This document shows, piece after piece, positions 1 through 5,059 of a stretch of DNA of 5,059 nucleotides. The translations under genes were made by a program, and so were the position numbers. The first letter of the stretch is position 1; every line of letters begins with the position of its first letter. This DNA comes from an uncultured Lachnospiraceae bacterium (GTDB taxonomy: Bacteria; Bacillota; Clostridia; Lachnospirales; Lachnospiraceae), in NCBI GenBank assembly GCA_902797785.1, contig CADBUD010000254.1, forward strand, positions 1 to 5,059, in the 5' to 3' direction. Under the pieces are notes generated by a model. The model searched no databases, had not been told where the DNA came from, and saw only the letters and a list, made by a program, of their open reading frames with translations.

Positions 1-28
1 CCTGAAATCCTCATACTGGGAGGGGTTG

Positions 29-48
29 TTCCTGCTTCACAGCAGGAA
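29..48. other. Short hairpin abutting a larger one
   Basis: A perfect 7-bp inverted repeat (TTCCTGC at 29-35, GCAGGAA at 42-48) closes a 6-nt loop. It ends exactly where the larger palindrome at 49-111 begins, so the two could stack end to end in RNA. It lacks a U-run of its own. It is either part of the 3' end of a transcript entering from the left or part of a repeat element. No protein could be assigned to bases 1-28. Confidence 0.5.
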
Positions 49-111
49 AATTTGATAAATAAAAGAGCTCCTTACGCGCAAGCACGACGAACCTCTTTTA
101 TTTATCAAATT
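49..111. terminator. Long perfect hairpin, probable (bidirectional) terminator
   Basis: The arms at 49-67 and 93-111 are perfect 19-bp reverse complements enclosing a 25-nt loop. The left arm ends AAAAGAG and the right arm starts CTCTTTTATTT, so either strand reads as an A-run, a short GAG/CTC core and a U-rich tail. That fits termination of a gene lying left of the window and possibly of a transcript from the right. The loop contains GCGCAAGC, which can close a GNRA-type tetraloop. The GC core is short and the arms unusually long and AT-rich for a standard terminator, so a dispersed palindromic repeat is the main alternative. Confidence 0.5.
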
Positions 112-116
112 GACTG

Positions 117-259
117 TGAATAGTAACATTGTAACACCTTTTCCATGGTATCCCGATATTCACGAAGGTGGGTATCGTGGGATATTTGCTGGAAAAATGG
201 ATCTTATCAGCTGCAAAAACAAAAGACTTGAAAAGAAAAGCTATTTGTGTTACTATTCA
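117..259. repeat. Nested inverted-repeat element upstream of the CobW-type gene
   Basis: Three inverted repeats are nested. The outer arms are 12 bp and perfect (TGAATAGTAACA at 117-128, TGTTACTATTCA at 248-259). The middle arms are 7 bp and perfect (TTTTCCA at 139-145, TGGAAAA at 190-196). The inner stem pairs TATCCCGATA (149-158) with bases 173-184 through a small bulge, and is capped by CAC/GTG around a GAAG loop (161-170). Bases 197-247 have no partner, so the element is lopsided. It could be a MITE-like or REP-like dispersed repeat, a decayed structured RNA, or paired operator sites. The right outer arm overlaps the -10 box of the downstream promoter. Confidence 0.45.
228..256 (+). promoter_or_regulatory. 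Sigma-A-type promoter for the metal-handling operon
   Basis: The -35 box is TTGAAA at 228-233 and the -10 box is TACTAT at 251-256, with the ideal 17-bp spacer. TGT directly before the -10 gives an extended TGn element. Transcription should start near 263, leaving a leader of about 43 nt before the first ATG. The -10 box sits inside the right arm of the 12-bp inverted repeat, so anything binding that arm would compete with RNA polymerase. I see no convincing Zur or Fur box; ATTAA/TTAAT at 271-285 is only a weak dyad. Confidence 0.65.
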
Positions 260-305
260 AAAATCAGCAGATTAACAAATTTAATATAGGAAAGAAGGAA
301 GAAAT

Positions 306-1511
306 ATGGCAGTAAAAATTGATATTATTTCTGGTTTTTTAGGAGCAGGAAAGACGACTTTGATCAAAAAACTGATTGCGGAAGTTTTCAAAGGAGAAAA
401 AATCGTCCTGATTGAAAACGAATTTGGAGAAATCGGAATCGATGGCGGATTCTTAAAGGATTCCGGGATTCAGATCAACGAGATGAATTCCGGTTGTATT
501 TGTTGTTCCCTTGTCGGAGATTTTGGAGAGGCATTAAAGGATGTCATGATGAATATCAAACCGGATCGGATTCTGATTGAACCATCTGGAGTCGGAAAAC
601 TCTCAGACGTCATTAAAGCGGTCAAGGATGTGGAACAGGAAGCAGGGGTTGCAGTGGGAAGTGCTGTGACAGTAGCTGATGCGACAAAGGCAAAAATCTA
701 CATGAAGAACTTCGGGGAATTTTACAACAATCAGATCGAATATGCTTCGACAGTGATCTTGAGCCGCACGAAGAATATGAAGGAAGAAAAACTGCAGGCA
801 TGTGTCAAGCTGTTACAGGAAAAAAATGAAAAGGCAAATATTATTACGACCGATTGGGACGAGCTGACAGGCGAGCAGATTCTCTCTGCAATGGAAAAGA
901 CAAATATGCTGGAGGATCTGATTTTAAAAGAGGAAGATATCTGTCCGGTGTGTGGACATCATCACGACCATGACGAGCATCATCACCATGACCATGAGGA
1001 GCATGAGCATCATCACCATGACCATGAGGAGCATGAGCATCATCATCACGATCATGAGGAGCATGAGCATCATCACGATCATGAGGAGCATGAGCATCAT
1101 CATCACGACCATGAGGAGCATGAGCATCATCATCACGATCATGAGGAGCACGGACATCATCATCACGACCACGATGAGCACGGACATCATCATGAACATG
1201 ACCATGATCATCACGGTCATCACCATCATCATGCAGATGATGTATTTACCAGCTGGGGCAAGGAGACACCTCGGAAATACTCAGAGGAGGAACTGCGCGC
1301 TATCCTGGAAAAACTTGCAAACTCAGAGGAGTATGGCACGATTCTGCGCTCCAAGGGGATCCTTCCGGCTGCCGATGGGACATGGTTTCATTTTGACCTG
1401 GTTCCGGAAGAATATGAGATCCGGCGAGGAGAAGCCGATTATACAGGACGTCTTTGTGTCATTGGGACAGATTTAAAAGAAGAAAAATTACAAGAGCTGT
1501 TCTTGCTCTAA
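306..1511 (+). CDS. CobW/COG0523-type G3E GTPase with His-rich metal-binding repeat
   Basis: A 401-residue P-loop GTPase of the COG0523 branch of the G3E family; members act as cytoplasmic metal chaperones or insertases for zinc, cobalt or nickel-type metals. Visible motifs are Walker A GFLGAGKTT (residues 10-18), ENEFGE (37-42), the family metal site CICC (64-67), EPSG (92-95) and VADA (123-126). The usual NKxD guanine motif appears as SRTKN (153-157). After a CPVCG knuckle (213-217) comes a His-rich insert at 218-309 (57 His in 92 residues), then a CobW_C-like domain from about 313 to the end (ILRSKGILP, WFHFD). The start follows AAGGAAG at 295-301. It is the first gene of the operon, 30 bp before a second GTPase-like gene. 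The family is sure; the metal is not. Zinc is plausible because zinc-linked relatives often carry His-rich stretches, but nickel or cobalt remain possible. Confidence 0.93.
   Translation: MAVKIDIISGFLGAGKTTLIKKLIAEVFKGEKIVLIENEFGEIGIDGGFLKDSGIQINEMNSGCICCSLVGDFGEALKDVMMNIKPDRILIEPSGVGKLSDVIKAVKDVEQEAGVAVGSAVTVADATKAKIYMKNFGEFYNNQIEYASTVILSRTKNMKEEKLQACVKLLQEKNEKANIITTDWDELTGEQILSAMEKTNMLEDLILKEEDICPVCGHHHDHDEHHHHDHEEHEHHHHDHEEHEHHHHDHEEHEHHHDHEEHEHHHHDHEEHEHHHHDHEEHGHHHHDHDEHGHHHEHDHDHHGHHHHHADDVFTSWGKETPRKYSEEELRAILEKLANSEEYGTILRSKGILPAADGTWFHFDLVPEEYEIRRGEADYTGRLCVIGTDLKEEKLQELFLL
957..1232 (+). repeat. In-frame tandem repeat encoding His-rich decapeptides
   Basis: Seven tandem 30-bp-type units run from 978 to 1184 inside the CobW-type gene, each coding for about HHHHDHEEHE. 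Unit four has lost one His codon (HHHDHEEHE, 27 bp), and units six and seven drift to HHHHDHEEHG and HHHHDHDEHG. An imperfect His/Asp/Gly stretch flanks it on each side. The near-identical DNA, built mainly of CAT, CAC, GAT and GAG codons, suggests recent expansion by slippage or unequal recombination, always in whole codons. The array should bind several divalent metal ions, since every unit offers six His plus acidic residues. Open frames in other phases here are low-complexity artefacts. Confidence 0.95.
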
Positions 1512-1541
1512 TCATTGAATCAATAGAAGGGAAGGGTAACC

Positions 1542-2498
1542 ATGCAGATTCCAATATTTCTGTTTACGGGATTTTTGGATTCCGGGAAAACTACGTTTAT
1601 CAAAGAAACATTGATGGATCCTGAATTTACCAGGGGATTAAAAACCCTGCTGATACTTGCAGAGGATGGGGAAGAAGAATTTGATGATGCTTTTTTGGAA
1701 AAAATCCATGTAAAAAAGGTAGAGCTGGAGGAAGAAGAGGATTTTACAGATGCCTATCTGGAATTACTGAAAAACCAGTATCATCCGGACCAGATTCTTC
1801 TTGAGTGGAATGGAATGTGGAGGATGGATACGGTCTATGAAAGGAACCTGCCGGATGGCTGGATGATCGCACAGGTCATTAACACCATCAATTCCCAGAC
1901 ATTTGAAATGTATCTGGGAAACAGTACGAGCGGATTGATCATGGAGCCGGTGAAGACCTCCGAAATCGTTCTGTTCAATCGCTGTAAAGAAGAGACGCCA
2001 AAGGCAAATTACCGAAGAATGGTCAAGGCAGTCAATCGGGCAGCACAGGTCATTTTTGAACGGGAGGATGGAAGTATTGATAACAATGTAGAGGATGTTC
2101 TGCCATTCGATCTGTCCAAGAATGAAATCGTAATTGAGGATGAAGATTATGGAATCTGGTATATGGACGCGATGGAGCATCCGGAAAAGTATGATGGAAA
2201 AATTGTAGATTTCAGGGCGCTCGTTTATCGACCGAAGAAATTTTTGAACCGTCTGCCGAAAAACTGCATTATTGCCGGCCGTCATGCCATGACCTGCTGT
2301 GCGGATGACGTGACCTTTATTGGAATGAAATGTATTACAAAGGACGCGGATCAGATGAATCACAGAGACTGGATCAGACTGCGTGCCCGGATCAAAAAAG
2401 AGTTCGCAAGAGAGTATCAGGGAGACGGTCCGGTATTATACGCAGAAGGGTATCTGCCTGCAGAGAGACCACAGGATGATTTGGTGTATTTTAATTAA
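1542..2498 (+). CDS. G3E-like P-loop protein fused to a TIGR03943/DUF1980-like domain
   Basis: A 318-residue protein. The N-terminal half is a CobW-like P-loop domain: Walker A GFLDSGKTT (10-18), an acidic switch-like stretch EDGEEEFDD (41-49), LLEWNG (86-91) where relatives have EPSG, and VLFNR (143-147) at the guanine-specificity position. The CxCC metal motif of true COG0523 proteins is missing. The C-terminal part, from about residue 195, resembles the soluble end of the TIGR03943/DUF1980 family: a YMDAMEHPEKYDGK segment (207-220), a LVYR strand, then GRHAMTCCADD (246-256) with a vicinal Cys pair. Family members of that kind are usually encoded beside an UPF0718-type permease, and none is in this window. 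The start follows GAAGGGAAGGG (1526-1536). It probably works with the upstream GTPase in metal transfer. The domain calls are from recognition, not a search. Confidence 0.8.
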   Translation: MQIPIFLFTGFLDSGKTTFIKETLMDPEFTRGLKTLLILAEDGEEEFDDAFLEKIHVKKVELEEEEDFTDAYLELLKNQYHPDQILLEWNGMWRMDTVYERNLPDGWMIAQVINTINSQTFEMYLGNSTSGLIMEPVKTSEIVLFNRCKEETPKANYRRMVKAVNRAAQVIFEREDGSIDNNVEDVLPFDLSKNEIVIEDEDYGIWYMDAMEHPEKYDGKIVDFRALVYRPKKFLNRLPKNCIIAGRHAMTCCADDVTFIGMKCITKDADQMNHRDWIRLRARIKKEFAREYQGDGPVLYAEGYLPAERPQDDLVYFN

Positions 2499-2521
2499 TA
2501 GAAGAATCTGGAGGAATAAAG

Positions 2522-3613
2522 ATGAAATTTTATATGCCGGTCTTAGTATATCAGGAAGAAAATGTGATTTGGAATCACAGGGAAGAGCTTCGGCAATACG
2601 GAAAAAAAGCTCTGGTCGTTACAGGAAGACACTCTTCCAAAGTGAACGGTTCACAAAAAGATCTGGAGGCAGCACTTGATGATCAGGGGATTAAATACGT
2701 GTTCTTTTCGGAAATAGAAGAAAATCCCTCCATGGAAACGGCAGAAAAGGCGGCGGAATATGGAAAGCAGGAGGGCGTGGATTTTGTTATTGGAATGGGC
2801 GGTGGCTCGGCGATGGATGCTTCCAAAGCCATTGCGCTTCTCATCAAAAATCCGGAAGAGACAAAGGAGGTCTTTTACCAGAATAAACCACTTTTGGCTC
2901 TTCCGGTGATTGCCATACCGACCACGGCAGGGACAGGCTCCGAAGTGACGCCATATGCGATTTTGACCATCCATGAAAAACGGACGAAGAAGAGCATCAG
3001 TCACCGCATTTTCCCTAAAATGGCTCTGTTGGATTCTAAATATCTCTCCTATGCAGGGGAAAAGATCACAAAAAACACCTATGCGGATATTTTGGGACAT
3101 CTCGTGGAAAGTTTTCTGCATGCAAAATCAGATTCCTATAACCGGATGTGCAGCAGCTACGGAATGAAGCTTTGGTCTAAGCTTTGCCAGCCGGTTGCTT
3201 CCATGGAGATGACAAAAGAAGATTATGCCCGCCTGTCAGAGACGGGAATGATCGCCGGGATGGCAATTACCCATACAGGGACTTCGCTCCCGCATGGGAT
3301 GAGCTATGCCCTCACATATGAATATCAGATTCCGCATGGAAAAGCTGTCGGTATCTTTTTGCCTTTCTTTTTAGCTATATATGAAGATCAAGAGGCCGTA
3401 AATGAGGTTCTTTCTTATTTGGATTTCGGAAGTGTTGAGGAAGTTTCAGAGTACATGAAGAGCTTACTGGGAAAGGTAGAGGTAAGCCATGAGGACAGAG
3501 AACGCTTCTTTCACAGCTTTGCAGCAGATACAGCACGGCATAAGGCATATCCGTATTCCATCGGGGAAAAGCAGCTTAGGGAGATGTATGAAGATGCTTT
3601 GTCAGTGCGATAA
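2522..3613 (+). CDS. Iron-containing (group III) alcohol dehydrogenase
   Basis: A 363-residue NAD(P)-dependent dehydrogenase of the Fe-ADH superfamily, slightly shorter than the usual 380 or so. The N-terminal nucleotide-binding domain carries GMGGGSAMDASK (91-102) and TTAGTGSEVT (134-143). The all-helical C-terminal domain keeps the metal ligands by position: Asp189 and His193 (ADILGHLVE), His258 (LPHGM) and His272 (IPHGK). All four are present, so it should bind Fe or Zn and be active. Substrate cannot be told: butanol, 1,3-propanediol, lactaldehyde and other alcohol or aldehyde oxidoreductases share this fold. It starts 23 bp after the previous stop behind GGAGGA (2510-2515), clearly in the same operon. 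Its place behind two metallochaperone-like genes may mean it is a client for metal loading (inference). No signal peptide or membrane segment is visible. Confidence 0.9.
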   Translation: MKFYMPVLVYQEENVIWNHREELRQYGKKALVVTGRHSSKVNGSQKDLEAALDDQGIKYVFFSEIEENPSMETAEKAAEYGKQEGVDFVIGMGGGSAMDASKAIALLIKNPEETKEVFYQNKPLLALPVIAIPTTAGTGSEVTPYAILTIHEKRTKKSISHRIFPKMALLDSKYLSYAGEKITKNTYADILGHLVESFLHAKSDSYNRMCSSYGMKLWSKLCQPVASMEMTKEDYARLSETGMIAGMAITHTGTSLPHGMSYALTYEYQIPHGKAVGIFLPFFLAIYEDQEAVNEVLSYLDFGSVEEVSEYMKSLLGKVEVSHEDRERFFHSFAADTARHKAYPYSIGEKQLREMYEDALSVR

Positions 3614-3621
3614 AAATCTCC

Positions 3622-3650
3622 TTGACAACTTTCTGAAAATATGCTCTACT
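3622..3650 (+). promoter_or_regulatory. Strong sigma-A-type promoter for the guanine salvage operon
   Basis: A perfect -35 TTGACA (3622-3627), a 17-bp spacer and -10 TCTACT (3645-3650), preceded by an extended TGC element (3642-3644). It begins 9 bp after the dehydrogenase stop codon, with no clear intrinsic terminator in between, so some read-through from the metal operon is possible. Predicted start of transcription is about 3657, giving a leader near 150 nt. Confidence 0.75.
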
Positions 3651-3656
3651 AAATAC

Positions 3657-3805
3657 AAATCCATAGGAAACACAGGTAGAAAATGTGCTTCCTATAAGGC
3701 ATGATGCATACGATTGTGACAGGAAAGTCATCTTCGATGCCCACAATCGGCGCAAAGAGGACGAAGCAAGTTCGTACACGATAAAAATGGAAGAGGTCGC
3801 AGCAA
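3657..3805 (+). promoter_or_regulatory. Structured 5' leader of guaD-xpt, candidate cis-regulatory RNA
   Basis: The predicted leader folds into three hairpins. Hairpin 1 (3663-3695) pairs ATAGGAA with TTCCTAT, continued by CACA/TGTG around a purine-rich GGTAGAAAA loop. Hairpin 2 (3711-3749) pairs CGATTGTG with CACAATCG and contains a small CATC/GATG hairpin. Hairpin 3 (3761-3775) pairs ACGAA with TTCGT. GGCAT (3698-3702) could instead pair with ATGCC (3737-3741), a possible switch. The conserved guanine/adenine riboswitch core (the TTTCTACC-type junction and its partner) is absent, and I recognise no other known class. There is no U-run, so control would more likely be on translation. It may also carry a 27-codon open frame (3701-3784). 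Confidence 0.45.
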
Positions 3806-4252
3806 ATGAAAGATTCGTATATGGCATTGGCAGTTGAGGAAGCCCGGGCAGGGATTCATTTGGGTCATGGAGGTCCCTTTGGCTGTGTAATCGTAAAGGA
3901 CAAGAAGGTGGTCGGCAGAGGACATAATGAAGTGCTCCGACAAAAAGATTCGACCTGTCATGGAGAAATGATGGCAATTCGTGATGCCTGCAGGTCACTG
4001 GATACCTATGATCTTACCGGCTGCGAATTATACACGACGGCGGCTCCCTGTCCGATGTGCGCCGGGGCAATTCAATGGTCAAATATCCGTAAGGTCTATT
4101 ACGGATGTTCTGTTTCAGACACTGACCGGATCGGATTCCGGGATCAGATTTTTTATGAAGAAAAACACAGTGATGCCGAAGAGCTGGGCCGCGAGGAGTG
4201 TTTAAAACTGTTTGAGGAATACAGCAAAAGACAAGATAAAATTTTGTATTAG
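3806..4252 (+). CDS. guaD: Guanine deaminase-like nucleoside/base deaminase
   Basis: A 148-residue zinc hydrolase of the cytidine-deaminase fold, close in layout to Bacillus GuaD (about 156 residues), which turns guanine into xanthine and ammonia. Motifs: GGPFG (22-26) and Asn41 at the base pocket; zinc site His52 in CHGEMMAI with Glu54 as proton shuttle; PCPMC with Cys82 and Cys85. The GFRDQIFYEE segment (110-119) aligns with the GuaD region that gives a partner-subunit Asp (here Asp113), and the protein ends in Tyr, as GuaD does, supporting a domain-swapped dimer. HGE replaces the more common HAE, which is tolerated. Start chosen at 3806 behind AGAGGT (3792-3797, 8-nt spacing); an in-frame stop at 3782 rules out a much longer form. 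The xpt gene 25 bp downstream uses xanthine, which strengthens the guanine call over cytosine or tRNA-adenosine deaminase. Confidence 0.85.
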   Translation: MKDSYMALAVEEARAGIHLGHGGPFGCVIVKDKKVVGRGHNEVLRQKDSTCHGEMMAIRDACRSLDTYDLTGCELYTTAAPCPMCAGAIQWSNIRKVYYGCSVSDTDRIGFRDQIFYEEKHSDAEELGREECLKLFEEYSKRQDKILY

Positions 4253-4263
4253 CTTTAAAAGCA

Positions 4264-4271
4264 AAAGGAGG
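4264..4271 (+). promoter_or_regulatory. Ribosome binding site fixing the xpt start
   Basis: AAAGGAGG lies 6 nt before the ATG at 4278, near-ideal spacing. It decides against the in-frame upstream ATG at 4212, which overlaps the deaminase gene, has no comparable site, and would add 22 residues absent from the family. Confidence 0.85.
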
Positions 4272-4277
4272 ATAGGC

Positions 4278-4853
4278 ATGAAAGCACTCAAGGATAAGAT
4301 TCGCACGGAAGGGAAGATTCTTCCGGGCTCAGTACTAAAGGTTTCCTCGTTTCTCAATCATCAGATGGATTCTGATTTTATTATGAAGATTGGAGAAGAG
4401 TTTGCCCGACGTTTTCAGGATGTTCCTGTAGACAAGATTCTTACGATAGAGTCATCCGGAATTGCGGTTGCACTCGCAGTGGGGACAGCACTGCATGTTC
4501 CGGTGCTGTTTGCAAAAAAGCATCTGACCAGCAATATTTTCGGGGAACCATACCAGACCGTTGTTCATTCCTATACACATAATAGTGATTATACGGTCGT
4601 CGTAGAGCGCGAGTATTTAAATCAGGGGGAGCAGGTTCTTCTGATTGATGATTTTCTGGCAAACGGTAAAGCATTGGAGGGCCTTTTAGAATTGATTTCA
4701 CAGGCAGGTGCCGTTGCTGTCGGTGCCGGCATTGTGATTGAGAAGGGCTTTCAGGAAGGTGGAGAGCGTCTCCGTCAGGCCGGACTTCGCGTAGAGTCAC
4801 TCGCTATTATTGAGGATATGGATGAATCGGGAATTAGGTTTCGTGAATCATAA
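4278..4853 (+). CDS. xpt: Xanthine phosphoribosyltransferase
   Basis: A 191-residue cytoplasmic type I phosphoribosyltransferase making XMP and pyrophosphate from xanthine and PRPP; XMP then goes to GMP. It follows Bacillus subtilis Xpt almost end to end: MKALKDKI start, the base-recognition segment SFLNHQ (24-29), IESSGIA (58-63), LFAKKH (77-82), the PRPP-binding loop LLIDDFLANGKA (121-132), then GIVIEKGFQ (151-159) and RVESLA (171-176). Length matches the family (about 190). Co-transcribed with the deaminase 25 bp upstream, which supplies its substrate. In Bacillus, xpt is paired with a xanthine permease gene and controlled by a guanine riboswitch; here the partner is a deaminase and the leader is of another kind. 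Confidence 0.95.
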   Translation: MKALKDKIRTEGKILPGSVLKVSSFLNHQMDSDFIMKIGEEFARRFQDVPVDKILTIESSGIAVALAVGTALHVPVLFAKKHLTSNIFGEPYQTVVHSYTHNSDYTVVVEREYLNQGEQVLLIDDFLANGKALEGLLELISQAGAVAVGAGIVIEKGFQEGGERLRQAGLRVESLAIIEDMDESGIRFRES

Positions 4854-4861
4854 AAATGCCC

Positions 4862-4899
4862 TGGGACGTTAGAGAAAGCTTTTATAACATTGGTTCCCA
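4862..4899. terminator. Weak imperfect hairpin after xpt
   Basis: TGGGA (4862-4866) can pair with TCCCA (4895-4899), and inside it GTTA (4868-4871) with TAAC (4885-4888), around an AAGCTT-centred loop. On the + strand it is followed by an A-run rather than a U-run, so it is a poor intrinsic terminator for xpt. No better one is visible before the window ends. Confidence 0.25.
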
Positions 4900-4950
4900 A
4901 AAAATTATCATAAAGGAGAATTCCTTAAGTAACTAATAATATTATCAAAT

Positions 4951-5059
4951 GTGAGTAAATATACTCAAAGATACTCAAAATCCAGAGTGTTCGTTGGTGA
5001 CGTAAAACTACCGAAAACACAGGAAATCCCAGAACAGTTTGAAATAGTCCTGTTAACTA
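4951..5059 (+). CDS. Possible 5' end of a gene running off the window (weak)
   Basis: From a GTG at 4951 the frame stays open for 36 codons to the window edge, giving a polar, Lys/Gln/Glu-rich peptide (it includes SRVFVGDVKLPKTQEIPEQF). The nearest upstream in-frame stop is at 4930. No ribosome site lies at proper distance: the AAAGGAG at 4912-4918 is about 32 nt away. The opposite strand is also open over the same stretch, as a hydrophobic peptide ending at 4925, so neither is proven. I do not recognise a family. Confidence 0.2.
   Translation, partial: MSKYTQRYSKSRVFVGDVKLPKTQEIPEQFEIVLLT
4952..4977. promoter_or_regulatory. TGAGTA/TACTCA dyad plus a third half-site
   Basis: TGAGTA (4952-4957) and TACTCA (4962-4967) form a perfect 6-bp dyad around AATA. 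A second TACTCA (4972-4977) follows exactly 10 bp after the first, one helical turn. This spacing is typical of repressor half-sites, but the stretch may instead lie within a coding start, and AT-rich DNA gives such matches by chance. Confidence 0.3.

Noticed and set aside
68..92. Similarity between the loop of hairpin 49-111 and the guaD leader near 3751-3775
   Set aside because: Both share words such as CGCAA and ACGA, but alignment needs several gaps and the paired contexts differ.
116..148. Divergent minus-strand promoter from the left copy of TGTTACTATTCA
   Set aside because: A TACTAT is present on the minus strand, but no acceptable -35 box lies 16-18 bp upstream of it.
924..1232. A 102-codon open frame on the minus strand across the His repeat
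   Set aside because: It is a Met/Val/Leu low-complexity translation of the antisense of CAT/GAG codons and has no family resemblance.
1764..2363. A 199-codon open frame on the minus strand inside the second GTPase-like gene
   Set aside because: It lies wholly within a well-supported gene, has no recognisable domain, and is explained as a shadow of the coding strand.
3660..3805. Purine, c-di-GMP-I or THF riboswitch in the guaD leader
   Set aside because: The purine TTTCTACC-type core is missing; pieces such as ACAGGAAA and GCGCAAAG recall c-di-GMP-I, but the GNRA-loop and receptor arrangement does not follow; no THF junction was seen.
4212..4277. Upstream in-frame ATG extending xpt by 22 residues
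   Set aside because: It overlaps the end of the deaminase gene, has no good ribosome site, and the extension does not fit the family, whereas ATG 4278 has AAAGGAGG at ideal distance.
1..5059. CRISPR array, tRNA, rRNA or insertion sequence
   Set aside because: No regularly spaced repeats outside the His-codon array, no cloverleaf or rRNA-like segment, and no transposase frame was seen.

Overview
The window looks like part of a low-to-mid GC Firmicutes chromosome, most likely a gut clostridium of the Lachnospiraceae type. This rests on AT-rich intergenic DNA, strong AGGAGG-type ribosome sites, sigma-A-like promoters, and protein family types common in that group. That placement is inference. 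All confident genes lie on the + strand and form two transcription units.

Bases 1-305 hold no gene. They contain two abutting hairpins (29-48 and 49-111; the second has perfect 19-bp arms and is probably a terminator of an upstream gene), a nested inverted-repeat element (117-259), and a good promoter (228-256) whose -10 box lies inside the right arm of that element.

Unit 1 (306-3613) encodes three proteins. The first is a COG0523/CobW-type G3E GTPase with a 92-residue histidine-rich insert of tandem decapeptides. The second is a G3E-like P-loop protein fused to a C-terminal region resembling the TIGR03943/DUF1980 family. The third is an iron-type (group III) alcohol dehydrogenase with all four metal ligands. 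Two metallochaperone-like GTPases next to a metal-dependent dehydrogenase suggest metal handling or metal delivery as the theme; the metal and the client are not shown by the sequence.

Unit 2 (about 3657-4853) starts from its own strong promoter directly after the dehydrogenase stop. It has a roughly 150-nt leader with three hairpins, then a guanine-deaminase-like enzyme and xanthine phosphoribosyltransferase (xpt). Together they would convert guanine to xanthine and xanthine to XMP. The leader lacks the conserved core of the guanine riboswitch that controls xpt in Bacillus, so it is the best candidate here for an unclassified cis-regulatory RNA.

Bases 4854-5059 contain a weak hairpin, a TGAGTA/TACTCA repeat cluster, and an open frame running off the end that may or may not be a gene.
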